Shown here: in pieces, positions 1 to 8,082 of the stretch
Position numbering within the stretch: position 1 is the first letter of the stretch
Layout: each line of letters opens with the position of its first letter
DNA from: Kallipyga massiliensis ph2
GTDB lineage: Bacteria > Bacillota > Clostridia > Tissierellales > Peptoniphilaceae
Direction of reading: 5' to 3'
DNA: 64,000 nucleotides
NCBI RefSeq assembly: GCF_000311985.1
Contig: NZ_HE978585.1
Location: 894,247 to 958,246, forward strand
Made by a program: the position numbers and the translations under genes
The notes under the pieces: model-generated
Told to the model about the DNA's origin: nothing
The model's database searches: none
The model's input: the letters and a program-made list of their open reading frames with translations, nothing else

Positions 1-2529
1 GAATTAATGGAATTTCCGGAAATTCTTAAGCTCACGGACTGTGACGTGACAAAACCCTATGTGCCGGTTTGTGTCTGGGTAGACGCTATGGACGCCTTAG
101 CATCCGGGGGTGCCACCTCTTATGACCAGATCATACAGGGCAAAGGCGAACAGAATGCGAAATTAACACCGGATTGGAGTAAGGCCGAAAAATTAGCAGC
201 AGGAACCGATTTAGAAGCGGCGCTGTTGCAAGCCGGGATCAAGCAGTATGTGCAAGATGCATCTCGTGCCGAGGCGAAATACAGCGCAAAGAGCTATGCG
301 CCGTACAAAAAGGCACTGGAAACTCTGGAGAGCCTAGCTTCCGGTGAACTCCAGGATGCGAACACACTGTTTAACGCGCTGCAGGAGTTTAAAGCAGCCC
401 GAAACAACCTAGTCGATGCCAAGAAGGCAGCTCTCAAAGATCTGTTGGATCAGGCGAAAGAATTGAAGGAAAAGGACTATACAAAGGAGAGCTGGGACGC
501 CCTGCAAAAGGCGGTAAAGGATGCATCGAAGACCTTCCACAAATCCATGGCGAACGAGACAGAGATTAAGAATGCAGAGAATGCGTTAAAGGACGCCATT
601 GCCGCTTTGCAGAAAAAGGAAGATCCGCAAAAAGCACAAGCCTTAAAGGAGCTACAAGAACAATTGGCGGCGATTCGCGTTTTAAAAGAATCCGACTACA
701 CGTCGGAGTCTTGGAAGCCATTGGCATTACAAAAAGAAGCAGCGGAAGCCTTATTGGAAAAACAAAATACTACGGCAGAAGAGTTGAATCAGCAGGTGAA
801 AGCCCTAAAAGCTGCTGTTGACGGTTTAAAAAAAGCTGCACCAAAACAGATGCCAATGTTAGATTCTAAGAATCAAGCACCGAAGGTGTGGAAGAAGAAC
901 GAAACGAAATCCTTTACTTGCCGTATTATAGCCCCCATGAAGAACTTAAAGAGTGTCGAAGTGGACGGTAATGAGCTTGCGAAGGAAAACTATACGGTCA
1001 CCGAAGGCAGTACCATTATTACTTTAAAAGAGTCGTATATGAACTCTTTAGCGGCCGGTAAGCACACCTTGACGGTAGCCTTCAAAGAAGGCAACGGTTT
1101 CGCAGCAGGAACGGTCGAACACACCTTTGAGGTAAAAGAAGCTCAACCGAATCCGAATCCGGATCAACCAAAACCGAATCCGAACCCGACGCCGAACCCG
1201 GGCGAGTCAAAGCCGCAGCCGGCAGAAGTCTATTATGAGGTTCCTGTGGAGCTGATGCATGCCTATGAGAAGAATAAGCAGTCCATGGGAAACAAGGCAT
1301 TAGTGCACACGGCGAAAGTATTTGTAACCAAAGATGGTTTGTCCTATGAATTGGAATTTACCGGCATGTCGTTTATGGGCATGTACGGTCACCTATGGAA
1401 TCTCTTCTATCGCAACGAACCGTGCGGCGCGGAAGCATGGACACCGGCAGTTGTCTTGGAAGAGAAGAGCGACAAGGATTTGGAAAACAAGATGCGTAAA
1501 TTCCCGTCCAAGTTCCGTTTAAATTGCACGGGAGAAGCGCAGAAGAACCTGCCGAATCTGAAAACAAAGAGCCGCATTCACGTAAAAGTTTGGGTGGACG
1601 CAATGGATGCGCTGAACAATGGCGCAAAGACCTATGACAAAATTGTTAAGGGCTCCGGAGCACAGAAAGCATATTTAGTATTTGACTGGAGCAAGGCGGT
1701 AAAACACGAATCGACGCAACCGGCACCGAACCCGAACCCGAATGAGCCGCAACCGAATCCGAACCCGAATGAGCCGCAACCGAATCCGAACCCGAATGAG
1801 ACTAACCCGGGCAATACGGAGCAGCGCGGTTCGGGAACCTCCCATGGCACGCAGTCAAAACCTCAGGGCAACACTAAGGGGCAAAGCAACATTACAAGCA
1901 AGATTTATAATGTGCCCGTAAAACTTATGCATGCGTATGAAAATCGTCCATCGATGGGCAATCCGGCGCTGGTTAAAACTGCGCGTGTCATTTGTCAGTC
2001 GAACGGCAAAACGCAAGTGATTCTTTCCATCAACGGCATGGAGTTTATGAATATGTACGGCCACGTCTGGAATTTCTTCCATTATGTCGGAGGCAACCCG
2101 GTGGCGGCACAAGTCATGAAATGGCACAACGACAAGAACCTGGTCGGAAAACTGCAAAAATTCCCTTATCAGTTCAGTCTGTTGCGCAGTGGAAAAGAAA
2201 GTCGGATTAAAGTACGTGTGTGGGTGGATGCGATGGATGCTCTGAAGAATGGAGCAAAAACGTATGATAAAATCCAACCGGGCTCCGGCGCACAGGACGC
2301 GTATCTTGTTCTCGACTGGTCAAACGCCACGTTGATTCAAGAAACGCATAGCGCACAGATTGCGGGAGGCAAAGAAAGTGCTAATCCGGCATCCTCGCGT
2401 CAGGAAGGTATCGTAACGAATCCAAGTACTTCGGATTCCTCCCATATCACTCTTGCAGCAGCGGTTCTCATCGGCGGTATCGGTATCTTGGAACTGATGT
2501 ATTACTTCAAGAACAGAAAGAAAGCGTAA
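1..2529 (+). CDS. Cell-wall anchored surface protein with FIVAR and NEAT-like domains, 5' end outside window
   Basis: The frame is open to base 1, and the first ~62 residues match the C-terminal half of the NEAT-like domains found later, so the gene starts upstream. Order (residues counted from base 7): partial NEAT-like domain to ~62; three helical FIVAR-type repeats ~80-280 (pattern KDYTKESWDAL and SDYTSESWKPL); a beta-rich segment ~290-375; Pro-Asn linker; second NEAT-like domain ~408-565; second Pro-Asn linker; third NEAT-like domain ~633-770. The two complete domains share LMHAYE, SMGN, MYGH and VWVDAMDAL. The C-terminus has NPSTS, a hydrophobic stretch and the tail KNRKKA, which looks like an NPxTx sortase signal. 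NEAT domains usually bind heme or hemoproteins at the cell surface; binding here is inferred, as the usual YxxxY heme ligand motif is not obvious. A terminator follows. Codon use is unlike the genes beyond 7.5 kb. Confidence 0.8.
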   Translation, partial: ELMEFPEILKLTDCDVTKPYVPVCVWVDAMDALASGGATSYDQIIQGKGEQNAKLTPDWSKAEKLAAGTDLEAALLQAGIKQYVQDASRAEAKYSAKSYAPYKKALETLESLASGELQDANTLFNALQEFKAARNNLVDAKKAALKDLLDQAKELKEKDYTKESWDALQKAVKDASKTFHKSMANETEIKNAENALKDAIAALQKKEDPQKAQALKELQEQLAAIRVLKESDYTSESWKPLALQKEAAEALLEKQNTTAEELNQQVKALKAAVDGLKKAAPKQMPMLDSKNQAPKVWKKNETKSFTCRIIAPMKNLKSVEVDGNELAKENYTVTEGSTIITLKESYMNSLAAGKHTLTVAFKEGNGFAAGTVEHTFEVKEAQPNPNPDQPKPNPNPTPNPGESKPQPAEVYYEVPVELMHAYEKNKQSMGNKALVHTAKVFVTKDGLSYELEFTGMSFMGMYGHLWNLFYRNEPCGAEAWTPAVVLEEKSDKDLENKMRKFPSKFRLNCTGEAQKNLPNLKTKSRIHVKVWVDAMDALNNGAKTYDKIVKGSGAQKAYLVFDWSKAVKHESTQPAPNPNPNEPQPNPNPNEPQPNPNPNETNPGNTEQRGSGTSHGTQSKPQGNTKGQSNITSKIYNVPVKLMHAYENRPSMGNPALVKTARVICQSNGKTQVILSINGMEFMNMYGHVWNFFHYVGGNPVAAQVMKWHNDKNLVGKLQKFPYQFSLLRSGKESRIKVRVWVDAMDALKNGAKTYDKIQPGSGAQDAYLVLDWSNATLIQETHSAQIAGGKESANPASSRQEGIVTNPSTSDSSHITLAAAVLIGGIGILELMYYFKNRKKA
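1726..1800 (+). repeat. 27-bp tandem repeat encoding Pro-Asn linker
   Basis: Two full copies of a 27-bp unit (1744-1770 and 1771-1797) encode the nonapeptide EPQPNPNPN. A partial copy precedes them and the start of another follows. The unit lies between the second and third NEAT-like domains and probably acts as a rigid wall-spanning spacer. Copy number may vary between strains by slippage. Confidence 0.85.
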
Positions 2530-2565
2530 CAGCCTGATGGGCTAATAAACGCTATATTACAGGAG

Positions 2566-2613
2566 AGAAGCCACGAAACGGCATGAAAAATGCGGATTCG
2601 CGGCTTCTTTTCC
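2566..2613 (+). terminator. Intrinsic terminator after the NEAT-like surface protein gene
   Basis: AGAAGCCACGAA (2566-2577) pairs with TTCGCGGCTTCT (2597-2608) apart from one internal mismatch, followed by a T-rich run. It separates the surface protein from the transporter operon. A TATTATAAA stretch at 2623-2631 could be the -10 box of that operon; no clear -35 is seen. Confidence 0.7.
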
Positions 2614-2653
2614 TATTTTTTGGTATTATAAATGATGCTATTAGGAGGGAATG

Positions 2654-3052
2654 ATGAAACGATTTCGCCTTTTTTGGCTGCTTTTAGGAATGGTAACGCT
2701 CGTTTTGGGCACCATAGGTATTTTCCTGCCGTTATTGCCCACCGTTCCGTTTTATTTGGCAACGGTTTTTTGCTTTGCGCGAAGCTCGGATCGACTTCAT
2801 GATTGGTTTTTGCAGACTTCTTTATATGCGAGTACCGTCGGTACGTATAAAAAGCAGGGCGGAATGACATGTGGTATGAAAGCCCGCGTTCTGCTATTGG
2901 TCAGTGTGTTGTTTGGAATGGCCATCTTTTTCATGAGAAAGCACTGGATTCCTTGCGGCATCGTTGCGGTGGTTTGGCTGGTGCACATCTATGTTTTCTT
3001 GTTTCGCATCAAAACACTGAAATCGTCAGAATTGAAAAGGGAGGAGAAATGA
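2654..3052 (+). CDS. DUF454 (YbaN-family) small membrane protein
   Basis: A 132-residue membrane protein with two hydrophobic pairs (about residues 7-40 and 75-115). It carries the DUF454 hallmark LPLLPTVPFYLATVFCFARS near the N-terminus. The start at 2654 is preferred over the ATG at 2651 because AGGAGGG lies at 2643-2649. Its stop overlaps the next start (ATGA), so translation is coupled to the ABC transporter gene. The family's function is unknown. Its position beside a two-gene ABC exporter-type system and a NEAT-like surface protein suggests a shared role in iron/heme or redox metabolism; that is inference. Confidence 0.85.
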   Translation: MKRFRLFWLLLGMVTLVLGTIGIFLPLLPTVPFYLATVFCFARSSDRLHDWFLQTSLYASTVGTYKKQGGMTCGMKARVLLLVSVLFGMAIFFMRKHWIPCGIVAVVWLVHIYVFLFRIKTLKSSELKREEK

Positions 3053-4791
3053 TAAAAAAAGAATTGCTGGCTTTGGTGCCGCAGGCCAAGAGGTATATTG
3101 CGCTGACAATACTCTGCCAGTGGCTCCAGTTAGTATCGCAGATTGCTATGGTGTTTTCTCTGTCTGCTTTTTTGCAAGCGCAGCTCTTCGAACAGGATCC
3201 GAGCGTTCTGGCTATGTGTCTTCCGGCGTTTGCTGCCGCCATCGTGTTGCGCTATGTCGGACAAAAAGGCCAGAGCCTTTTTTCTTATCGCGCCAGTGCG
3301 GATGTGAAAAAAGTATTGCGCGAAAAGTTATTTCAAAAATTGCTGCGTCTGGGACCAACCTATATGGCGCAGGTATCCACGGCAGAAGTGGTGCAGCTTT
3401 CAACAGAAGGCGTGGATCAGATGGAGAGCTATTTTGGTGGTTATTTACCGCAGCTTTTTTATGCTCTTTTGGCACCGATAACGCTCTTTGCCGTACTGGC
3501 ACCGCGTTATTTTAAAGCGAGTGTCGTCCTTTTGCTCTGCGTGCCTCTGATTCCGCTCTCTATTGTTGCTGTGCAGAAAATCGCCAAACGTATTTTGGCA
3601 AAATATTGGAATTCTTATATCGGCATGGGAGATCACTTTCTTGAGAATCTGGAAGGCATGACCACCTTGAAAGTGTACGGCGCAGATGCCGAAAAAGCAG
3701 AGGAAATGGATGTCGAAGCGGAAGACTTTCGTATCGCTACAATGCGCGTTCTTACGATGCAGCTTAATTCCATTAGCGTGATGGATCTTGTTGCTTACGG
3801 CGGAGCTGCTATCGGTATGTTTTTTACCTGCCATGCGTTTTTGAACCATACTATTAATTTTTCCACTGCATTGAGCGTGGTACTGCTTGCCAGCGAATTT
3901 TTCCTGCCTTTGCGCTTATTGGGTTCTTTTTTTCATATTGCGATGAATGGGATGGCGGCCGCCGATAAGGTTATGCGCATTTTATCGCTCGAAGAGCCAA
4001 AAGACGGAACCGAGCCATTTCCGGACGGACAGGCGCAGCTCTCCATCAAGAATCTGTACTTTTCCTATCATGAAAATGAGCCGGTGCTGCAAGACATTCG
4101 CTTGACTTTCCCGGAGAAGGGGATGGTTGCAATCGTCGGAGGATCCGGCTGCGGAAAATCAACGTTGGCAAATATTATAGCCGGTAAGTATCGCAACTAT
4201 GGGGGAAACATTCTATTCTCCAGACAAGAAGCTAAGAATATCAAAGCACGTAGCTTGCATCAGGCGATCGTCCGTGTTGGCATGGACAGTCATCTTTTTA
4301 AAGGCACGGTAAAACAGAATTTGCGTATAGGAAATTCGAAGGCATCCGAAGAAGATATGCGACAGGCCCTTGCGGCGGTGAAACTGCAAGATGAAATACA
4401 ATCTTTCGGCGGCCTCGATGCGGCCATTGCTGAACGCGGTAGCAATCTTTCCGGAGGGCAAAGGCAGCGGCTGGTATTGGCGCGTGCGCTTCTGAAGCCT
4501 GCGAAATTCTACATTTTTGATGAAGTGACCAGCAATATTGACATGGAAAGTGAAGCCGTCATCATGGAGCAAATTTATGCGTTAGCCAAGGAAAAACCGG
4601 TGCTGTTAATTTCCCATCGCTTAGCCAACGTGGTTTTGGCGGAACAAATTTATTTGCTGAGTAAGGGAGAAATCGTACAACAGGGGACGCATGAGACGTT
4701 GATGCAAGAGAAAGGACTATATCGCGACCTCTATGAAAAGCAGGAGAGCTTGGAGCAATTCGGATGGGAGGATCATGATGAAGACAGATAA
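3049..4791 (+). CDS. ABC transporter, fused membrane and ATPase domains (first half of a heterodimer, CydD-like layout)
   Basis: A 580-residue half transporter: about six membrane segments over residues ~15-310, then an ATPase domain. Walker A GGSGCGKSTLANII, signature NLSGGQRQRL, Walker B IFDEVTSNID and H-loop ISHRL are all present, so ATP hydrolysis should work. The start at 3049 follows AAAGGGAGGAG and overlaps the DUF454 stop by 4 bp; the frame is open further upstream but that part overlaps DUF454. The next gene encodes a second half transporter of almost equal size, as in heterodimeric exporters such as CydDC (thiols/heme-linked) and IrtAB-type iron systems. The substrate cannot be read from sequence. 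Confidence 0.85.
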   Translation: MIKKELLALVPQAKRYIALTILCQWLQLVSQIAMVFSLSAFLQAQLFEQDPSVLAMCLPAFAAAIVLRYVGQKGQSLFSYRASADVKKVLREKLFQKLLRLGPTYMAQVSTAEVVQLSTEGVDQMESYFGGYLPQLFYALLAPITLFAVLAPRYFKASVVLLLCVPLIPLSIVAVQKIAKRILAKYWNSYIGMGDHFLENLEGMTTLKVYGADAEKAEEMDVEAEDFRIATMRVLTMQLNSISVMDLVAYGGAAIGMFFTCHAFLNHTINFSTALSVVLLASEFFLPLRLLGSFFHIAMNGMAAADKVMRILSLEEPKDGTEPFPDGQAQLSIKNLYFSYHENEPVLQDIRLTFPEKGMVAIVGGSGCGKSTLANIIAGKYRNYGGNILFSRQEAKNIKARSLHQAIVRVGMDSHLFKGTVKQNLRIGNSKASEEDMRQALAAVKLQDEIQSFGGLDAAIAERGSNLSGGQRQRLVLARALLKPAKFYIFDEVTSNIDMESEAVIMEQIYALAKEKPVLLISHRLANVVLAEQIYLLSKGEIVQQGTHETLMQEKGLYRDLYEKQESLEQFGWEDHDEDR

Positions 4792-6478
4792 AGCTATTCA
4801 GCGACGCAGCAGCATTGCGATAATGCGCCGCATGGTCGGACTGATTCGATCCCTTTTACCCATCATGATTTTGGCCATTCTTTTTGGCGTAGCGGGTTTT
4901 CTCTGCGCGATATCTCTTACGGTTTTTGCGACTCAAGCACTTTTACGCGTCTTGATGGAGATGCATATCGTGGAGGGAATGCCAGGACTTCTTCAACCTC
5001 TATCATTTTCCACCCTGCTTGGCGTTATGCTTGTATTTGCAGTGTTGCGCGGTATTTTGCACTATGTAGAGCAATATTGCAACCATTTCATTGCCTTTAA
5101 AACCTTGGCGCTTATTCGCCACAAAGTTTTTGCCGCCTTGCGCCTTTTGTGCCCCGCAAAACTCGAAGGCAAAGAACGCGGTAATCTTATCTCTGTTTTG
5201 ACCAACGATATCGAGCTCTTGGAGGTGTTTTACGCCCATACGATTTCGCCCATTGCTATTTGTCTTGTCGTTTGCCTCTTTCTTTTGGCGTTTTTCTGGC
5301 AATACCATTGGTCTGTAGCCATGCTTGCCCTGCTCTCTTATCTTGCCGTGGGGGTATGGATTCCGCTAAGAAACGGCAAGAGAGGCGCCGAGGCAGGTCT
5401 TTCTTTCCGCCAAAAAGCAGGCGATATGAATAGCTTGGTATTGGAATCCTTACGCGGGCTCGAAGATATTATCGCTTTTGATAAGGGGGAAGAACGCACA
5501 AAGCGAATCATTGAAGAATCGGATGCACTGTCGCGCGACGCTAAGAAACTGGCGGATAATGGCGGCACTCAGCGTGCCTTGACTTCTCTTATCATTCTTT
5601 TGGCGACCTTTGCGAACCTTTTTCTCACCACCTGGCTTTATCGCCATGGGCAGGTTAGCGTCGGTACCGTTGTAATTACCACAGTTGCATTGATGGGTTC
5701 TTTCGGCCCTACGGTCGCCTTATCGAACCTCTCCAATAATCTGACGTTAACACTGGCTTCCGGCGAGCGCGTACTGCGGTTATTGGAAGAAAAGCCGGAA
5801 GTGGAAGAAGTGCCGGGCGGTGGCGATGTAGACGTATCTTTTGAAGGCATGGCCGCGGAAGAGATCACCTTCAGTTACGGAGCGAGTCCGATTCTGGAAG
5901 ATTTTTCTTTGTCGATTCCCCCCAAACAGATTTTGGGCATTCATGGACCGAGCGGATGTGGGAAATCTACATTGCTAAAGCTGTTGATGCGTTTCTGGGA
6001 TGTACAAAAGGGTTGCATCACTTTAAATGAAGTGGATCTGAGAAAGGTGCCCGGTGCATCGCTTCGAAAAACGCAGAGCTACATCAGTCAGGACACACAC
6101 CTCTTTAAAGCCACCATTGGCGAAAACATCGCCCTGGCAAAGCGAAATGCCACTGTGAAAGAGATTTCAGAAGCGGCAAAGAAGGCCTCTCTTCATGATT
6201 TCATCATGAGCCTGCCGAGGGGGTACGATACACCTCTTGCCGAATTAGGAGAAGGGCTCTCCGGCGGACAGCGGCAGCGTCTGGGCCTGGCGCGTGCCTT
6301 TTTGCAGGATGGGGATTTGATTCTTCTGGATGAACCGACTTCCAATTTGGACGCCTTAAATGAGGGATTAATTCTAAAAACACTCAAGGAAGAAGCTACG
6401 TCAAAAACGCTGGTATTAGTTTCCCATCGAGAATCGACGTTGCGCATTGCCGATATGCGTGTGCAGATAAAACCGTAG
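4778..6478 (+). CDS. ABC transporter, fused membrane and ATPase domains (second half of the heterodimer, CydC-like layout)
   Basis: A 566-residue half transporter with membrane segments over residues ~25-300 and an ATPase domain holding Walker A GPSGCGKSTLLKLL, signature LSGGQRQRLGLARAF, Walker B LILLDEPTSNLD and H-loop VSHRE. The start at 4778 is placed 6 nt after GGGAGG; the ATG at 4775 is an alternative. It overlaps the end of the previous gene by 14 bp, so the two are translationally coupled and expected to form one heterodimer. Both ATP sites look intact. Codon use matches the genes to its left rather than the block that begins at 7.6 kb. The gene is the last intact one of the island. 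Confidence 0.85.
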   Translation: MKTDKAIQRRSSIAIMRRMVGLIRSLLPIMILAILFGVAGFLCAISLTVFATQALLRVLMEMHIVEGMPGLLQPLSFSTLLGVMLVFAVLRGILHYVEQYCNHFIAFKTLALIRHKVFAALRLLCPAKLEGKERGNLISVLTNDIELLEVFYAHTISPIAICLVVCLFLLAFFWQYHWSVAMLALLSYLAVGVWIPLRNGKRGAEAGLSFRQKAGDMNSLVLESLRGLEDIIAFDKGEERTKRIIEESDALSRDAKKLADNGGTQRALTSLIILLATFANLFLTTWLYRHGQVSVGTVVITTVALMGSFGPTVALSNLSNNLTLTLASGERVLRLLEEKPEVEEVPGGGDVDVSFEGMAAEEITFSYGASPILEDFSLSIPPKQILGIHGPSGCGKSTLLKLLMRFWDVQKGCITLNEVDLRKVPGASLRKTQSYISQDTHLFKATIGENIALAKRNATVKEISEAAKKASLHDFIMSLPRGYDTPLAELGEGLSGGQRQRLGLARAFLQDGDLILLDEPTSNLDALNEGLILKTLKEEATSKTLVLVSHRESTLRIADMRVQIKP

Positions 6479-6612
6479 CGAAGTGTAAGATCCATCTGTC
6501 TCATGAGAAACCTTATGTACATCTATAAAAGATGTCAGACCAAAAACAGGAAAAAATCTCTTGTAGGCTAATCTAATGTAGCAAGACATATGTGATACTT
6601 TCAAAAAAATAA

Positions 6613-6673
6613 AAGAGGTGCTCTGATACAATGTGTTTAACCAAAACTCGTTGTATCGAAAGGAGCACCTCTT
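6613..6673. repeat. Inverted repeat at the left end of the transposase remnant
   Basis: AAGAGGTGCTC (6613-6623) is the exact reverse complement of GAGCACCTCTT (6663-6673). An inner pair, GATACAA (6625-6631) and TTGTATC (6651-6657), extends the stem. It lies immediately before and into the TTG start of the broken transposase. It may be a subterminal part of the insertion sequence or a hairpin limiting transposase expression. Confidence 0.6.
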
Positions 6674-7312
6674 GAGTAAGATTATAACTGAAGAAATGAG
6701 ATATCGTCAAAAAGCATGTGTCGTCAAATACGTAAAAAAGGCTATAGAAAGCCTCAAGCTCATCGTAAGAGCTATACACGCTATGAAGGGCTGGAAGGGA
6801 AGTTTCCGGGAGATAAGGTGCAAATAGACATCAAATATGTCCCGAAAGCATGTGTCCGCTTTCCAAACTATGGATTACGCTACTATCAGATAACAGCTAT
6901 TGATGAATTCAGTCGAAAGCGTGTTCTAAAAATCGTTGATGAGAAGTCGACCTATGAGACAACTAAATTTTTAGATGATTTAGAAGAAAGAATGGGATTT
7001 TCCATTCATACCATTCAGGTAGACAACGGCTTAGAATTTGTGAACGACAATGATCGCACCAATCGGGAAAGTCGCTTTGAACTGGCGGTAAAGCAGAAAG
7101 GCTGGGTTCTGCGAAGGACAAGACCCTATTCGCCGTGACAAAACGGGAGAGTGGAGAGAAGCCATCGAGAAGATGGGAAAATCCTGTATAATCGACACAT
7201 TTTTACAAGAAAAAAAGATTTAATAAGTCAGGTGAAAAAGCATGAGCGACGTTACAATACGACAGCTAAATACGTTCTAAATTTCAAAAGCCCGGAAGAG
7301 ATTGTGCAATAG
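6672..7312 (+). pseudogene. Decayed IS481-like DDE transposase (internal deletion, frameshift, nonsense codon)
   Basis: A TTG start at 6672 opens LSKIITEEMRYRQKAC, a typical N-terminus of this family. The frame then changes near 6705-6716 and most of the DNA-binding region is missing. The catalytic core follows in the other frame, with the first Asp in VQIDIKYVP and the second in IQVDNGLEF. The codon expected to be Trp in SPWQNGRVERSHRED is TGA at 7136-7138. Reading past it in the same frame restores the catalytic Glu region and a normal C-terminus to TAG at 7310-7312. At least two lesions are present, so it should be inactive. It marks the edge of the left island. Confidence 0.8.
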
Positions 7313-7343
7313 TATTTTGAAAGCTCAGTCGCTTAGGCTACTG

Positions 7344-7463
7344 TTTTTTCCGGTTAAAAAGAATAGGCACTTGCTTTCTCCCGGTCAAGGGACGCTCACT
7401 ATGTTCACTCTTCGCCTTTGACAAGTCGAAAGCAAGTGCCTGAGAAATAACCGTCGAAAAAAA
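7344..7463. repeat. Long imperfect inverted repeat between transposase remnant and rpsT
   Basis: AGGCACTTGCTTTC (7365-7378) is matched exactly by GAAAGCAAGTGCCT (7428-7441). The stem extends outward (TTTTTTCCGGTTA at 7344-7356 against TAACCGTCGAAAAAA at 7448-7462) and inward (GTCAAGG at 7384-7390 against CCTTTGAC at 7415-7422). No coding frame is supported. It may be a small non-autonomous mobile element (MITE-like), an insertion-sequence end, or a transcribed hairpin. The remaining sequence from 7313 to 7553 shows nothing else recognisable. Confidence 0.6.
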
Positions 7464-7553
7464 GGATAATTGTGTCAGATGCATCTTAAGAAGAATGTGT
7501 AACATATGTCTTGACAGTTAAGACATGTATTGTGGCGAAAGTTTAAAAAGTTC

Positions 7554-7582
7554 TTGAAAGGGGACATTACCTGTGTTACAAT
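7554..7582 (+). promoter_or_regulatory. Sigma-A type promoter of rpsT
   Basis: TTGAAA (7554-7559) and TACAAT (7577-7582) are 17 bp apart. Transcription would start about 40 bp before the rpsT start. It is the first promoter of the GC-rich block. Confidence 0.7.
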
Positions 7583-7628
7583 AACCTGGTATCGAATTTA
7601 TGATTTCACGCTAAGGAGGTGAAAGCAC

Positions 7629-7901
7629 ATGGCCAATATCAAGTCAGCAAAGAAACGCATCGCCATTGCTGAGCGGAATCGTCTGAGAAATAAGAGCAAG
7701 CGGTCCGAAATCAAGACCTATATCAAGAAGTTTGACCAGGCACTTGAGGAAGAAAAGACGACAGATGCCCAGGAACTGCTCAAAGTCATTGACAAGAAGT
7801 TAAAACGTGCTTCGCTTTCAAGCGGAGTTTCGAAAAATGCAGCCAGCCGTCGGATTTCCAAACTTCAGAAAAAGCTCAACGAAGCGGTTGCTGCTCAATA
7901 A
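7629..7901 (+). CDS. rpsT: 30S ribosomal protein S20
   Basis: A 90-residue, highly basic protein beginning MANIKSAKKRIAIAERNRL, the standard S20 N-terminus, with SGVSKNAASRRISKLQKKL near the end. It binds 16S rRNA early in small-subunit assembly. AAGGAGGTG lies 8 bp before the ATG. It has its own promoter and a strong terminator, so it is probably monocistronic, and it sits upstream of lepB-lepA as in other Firmicutes. Confidence 0.97.
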   Translation: MANIKSAKKRIAIAERNRLRNKSKRSEIKTYIKKFDQALEEEKTTDAQELLKVIDKKLKRASLSSGVSKNAASRRISKLQKKLNEAVAAQ

Positions 7902-7916
7902 TTTTAGCCGGACGAA

Positions 7917-7949
7917 AGAGTAACTTCATTTTGAAGTTACTCTTTTTTT
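7917..7949 (+). terminator. rpsT terminator
   Basis: AGAGTAACTTCA pairs with TGAAGTTACTCT around a short loop, followed by seven T residues. Confidence 0.9.
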
Positions 7950-7988
7950 ATTTCAGTAACGGTCGGGGACCCCGGCCCGGACCTGTGA

Positions 7989-8003
7989 TATAATTTCTAT
8001 AAT
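7989..8003 (+). promoter_or_regulatory. Possible -10 elements upstream of the first signal peptidase gene
   Basis: Two TATAAT hexamers (7989-7994 and 7998-8003) lie ~80 bp before the gene. Neither has a recognisable -35 at the right distance, so the promoter is weakly supported. Confidence 0.4.
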
Positions 8004-8082
8004 CGCCCTCCTTGTAGGGAGGATTTCCTATATGTATTCGCTACGCTTTTATTGAAGATGGTTAAGTTGCAAAGGGGTCTAT

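Noticed and set aside
7136-7138. TGA read as tryptophan (recoded genetic code)
   Set aside because: TGA serves as the stop codon of several intact genes here, and Trp is encoded by TGG throughout.
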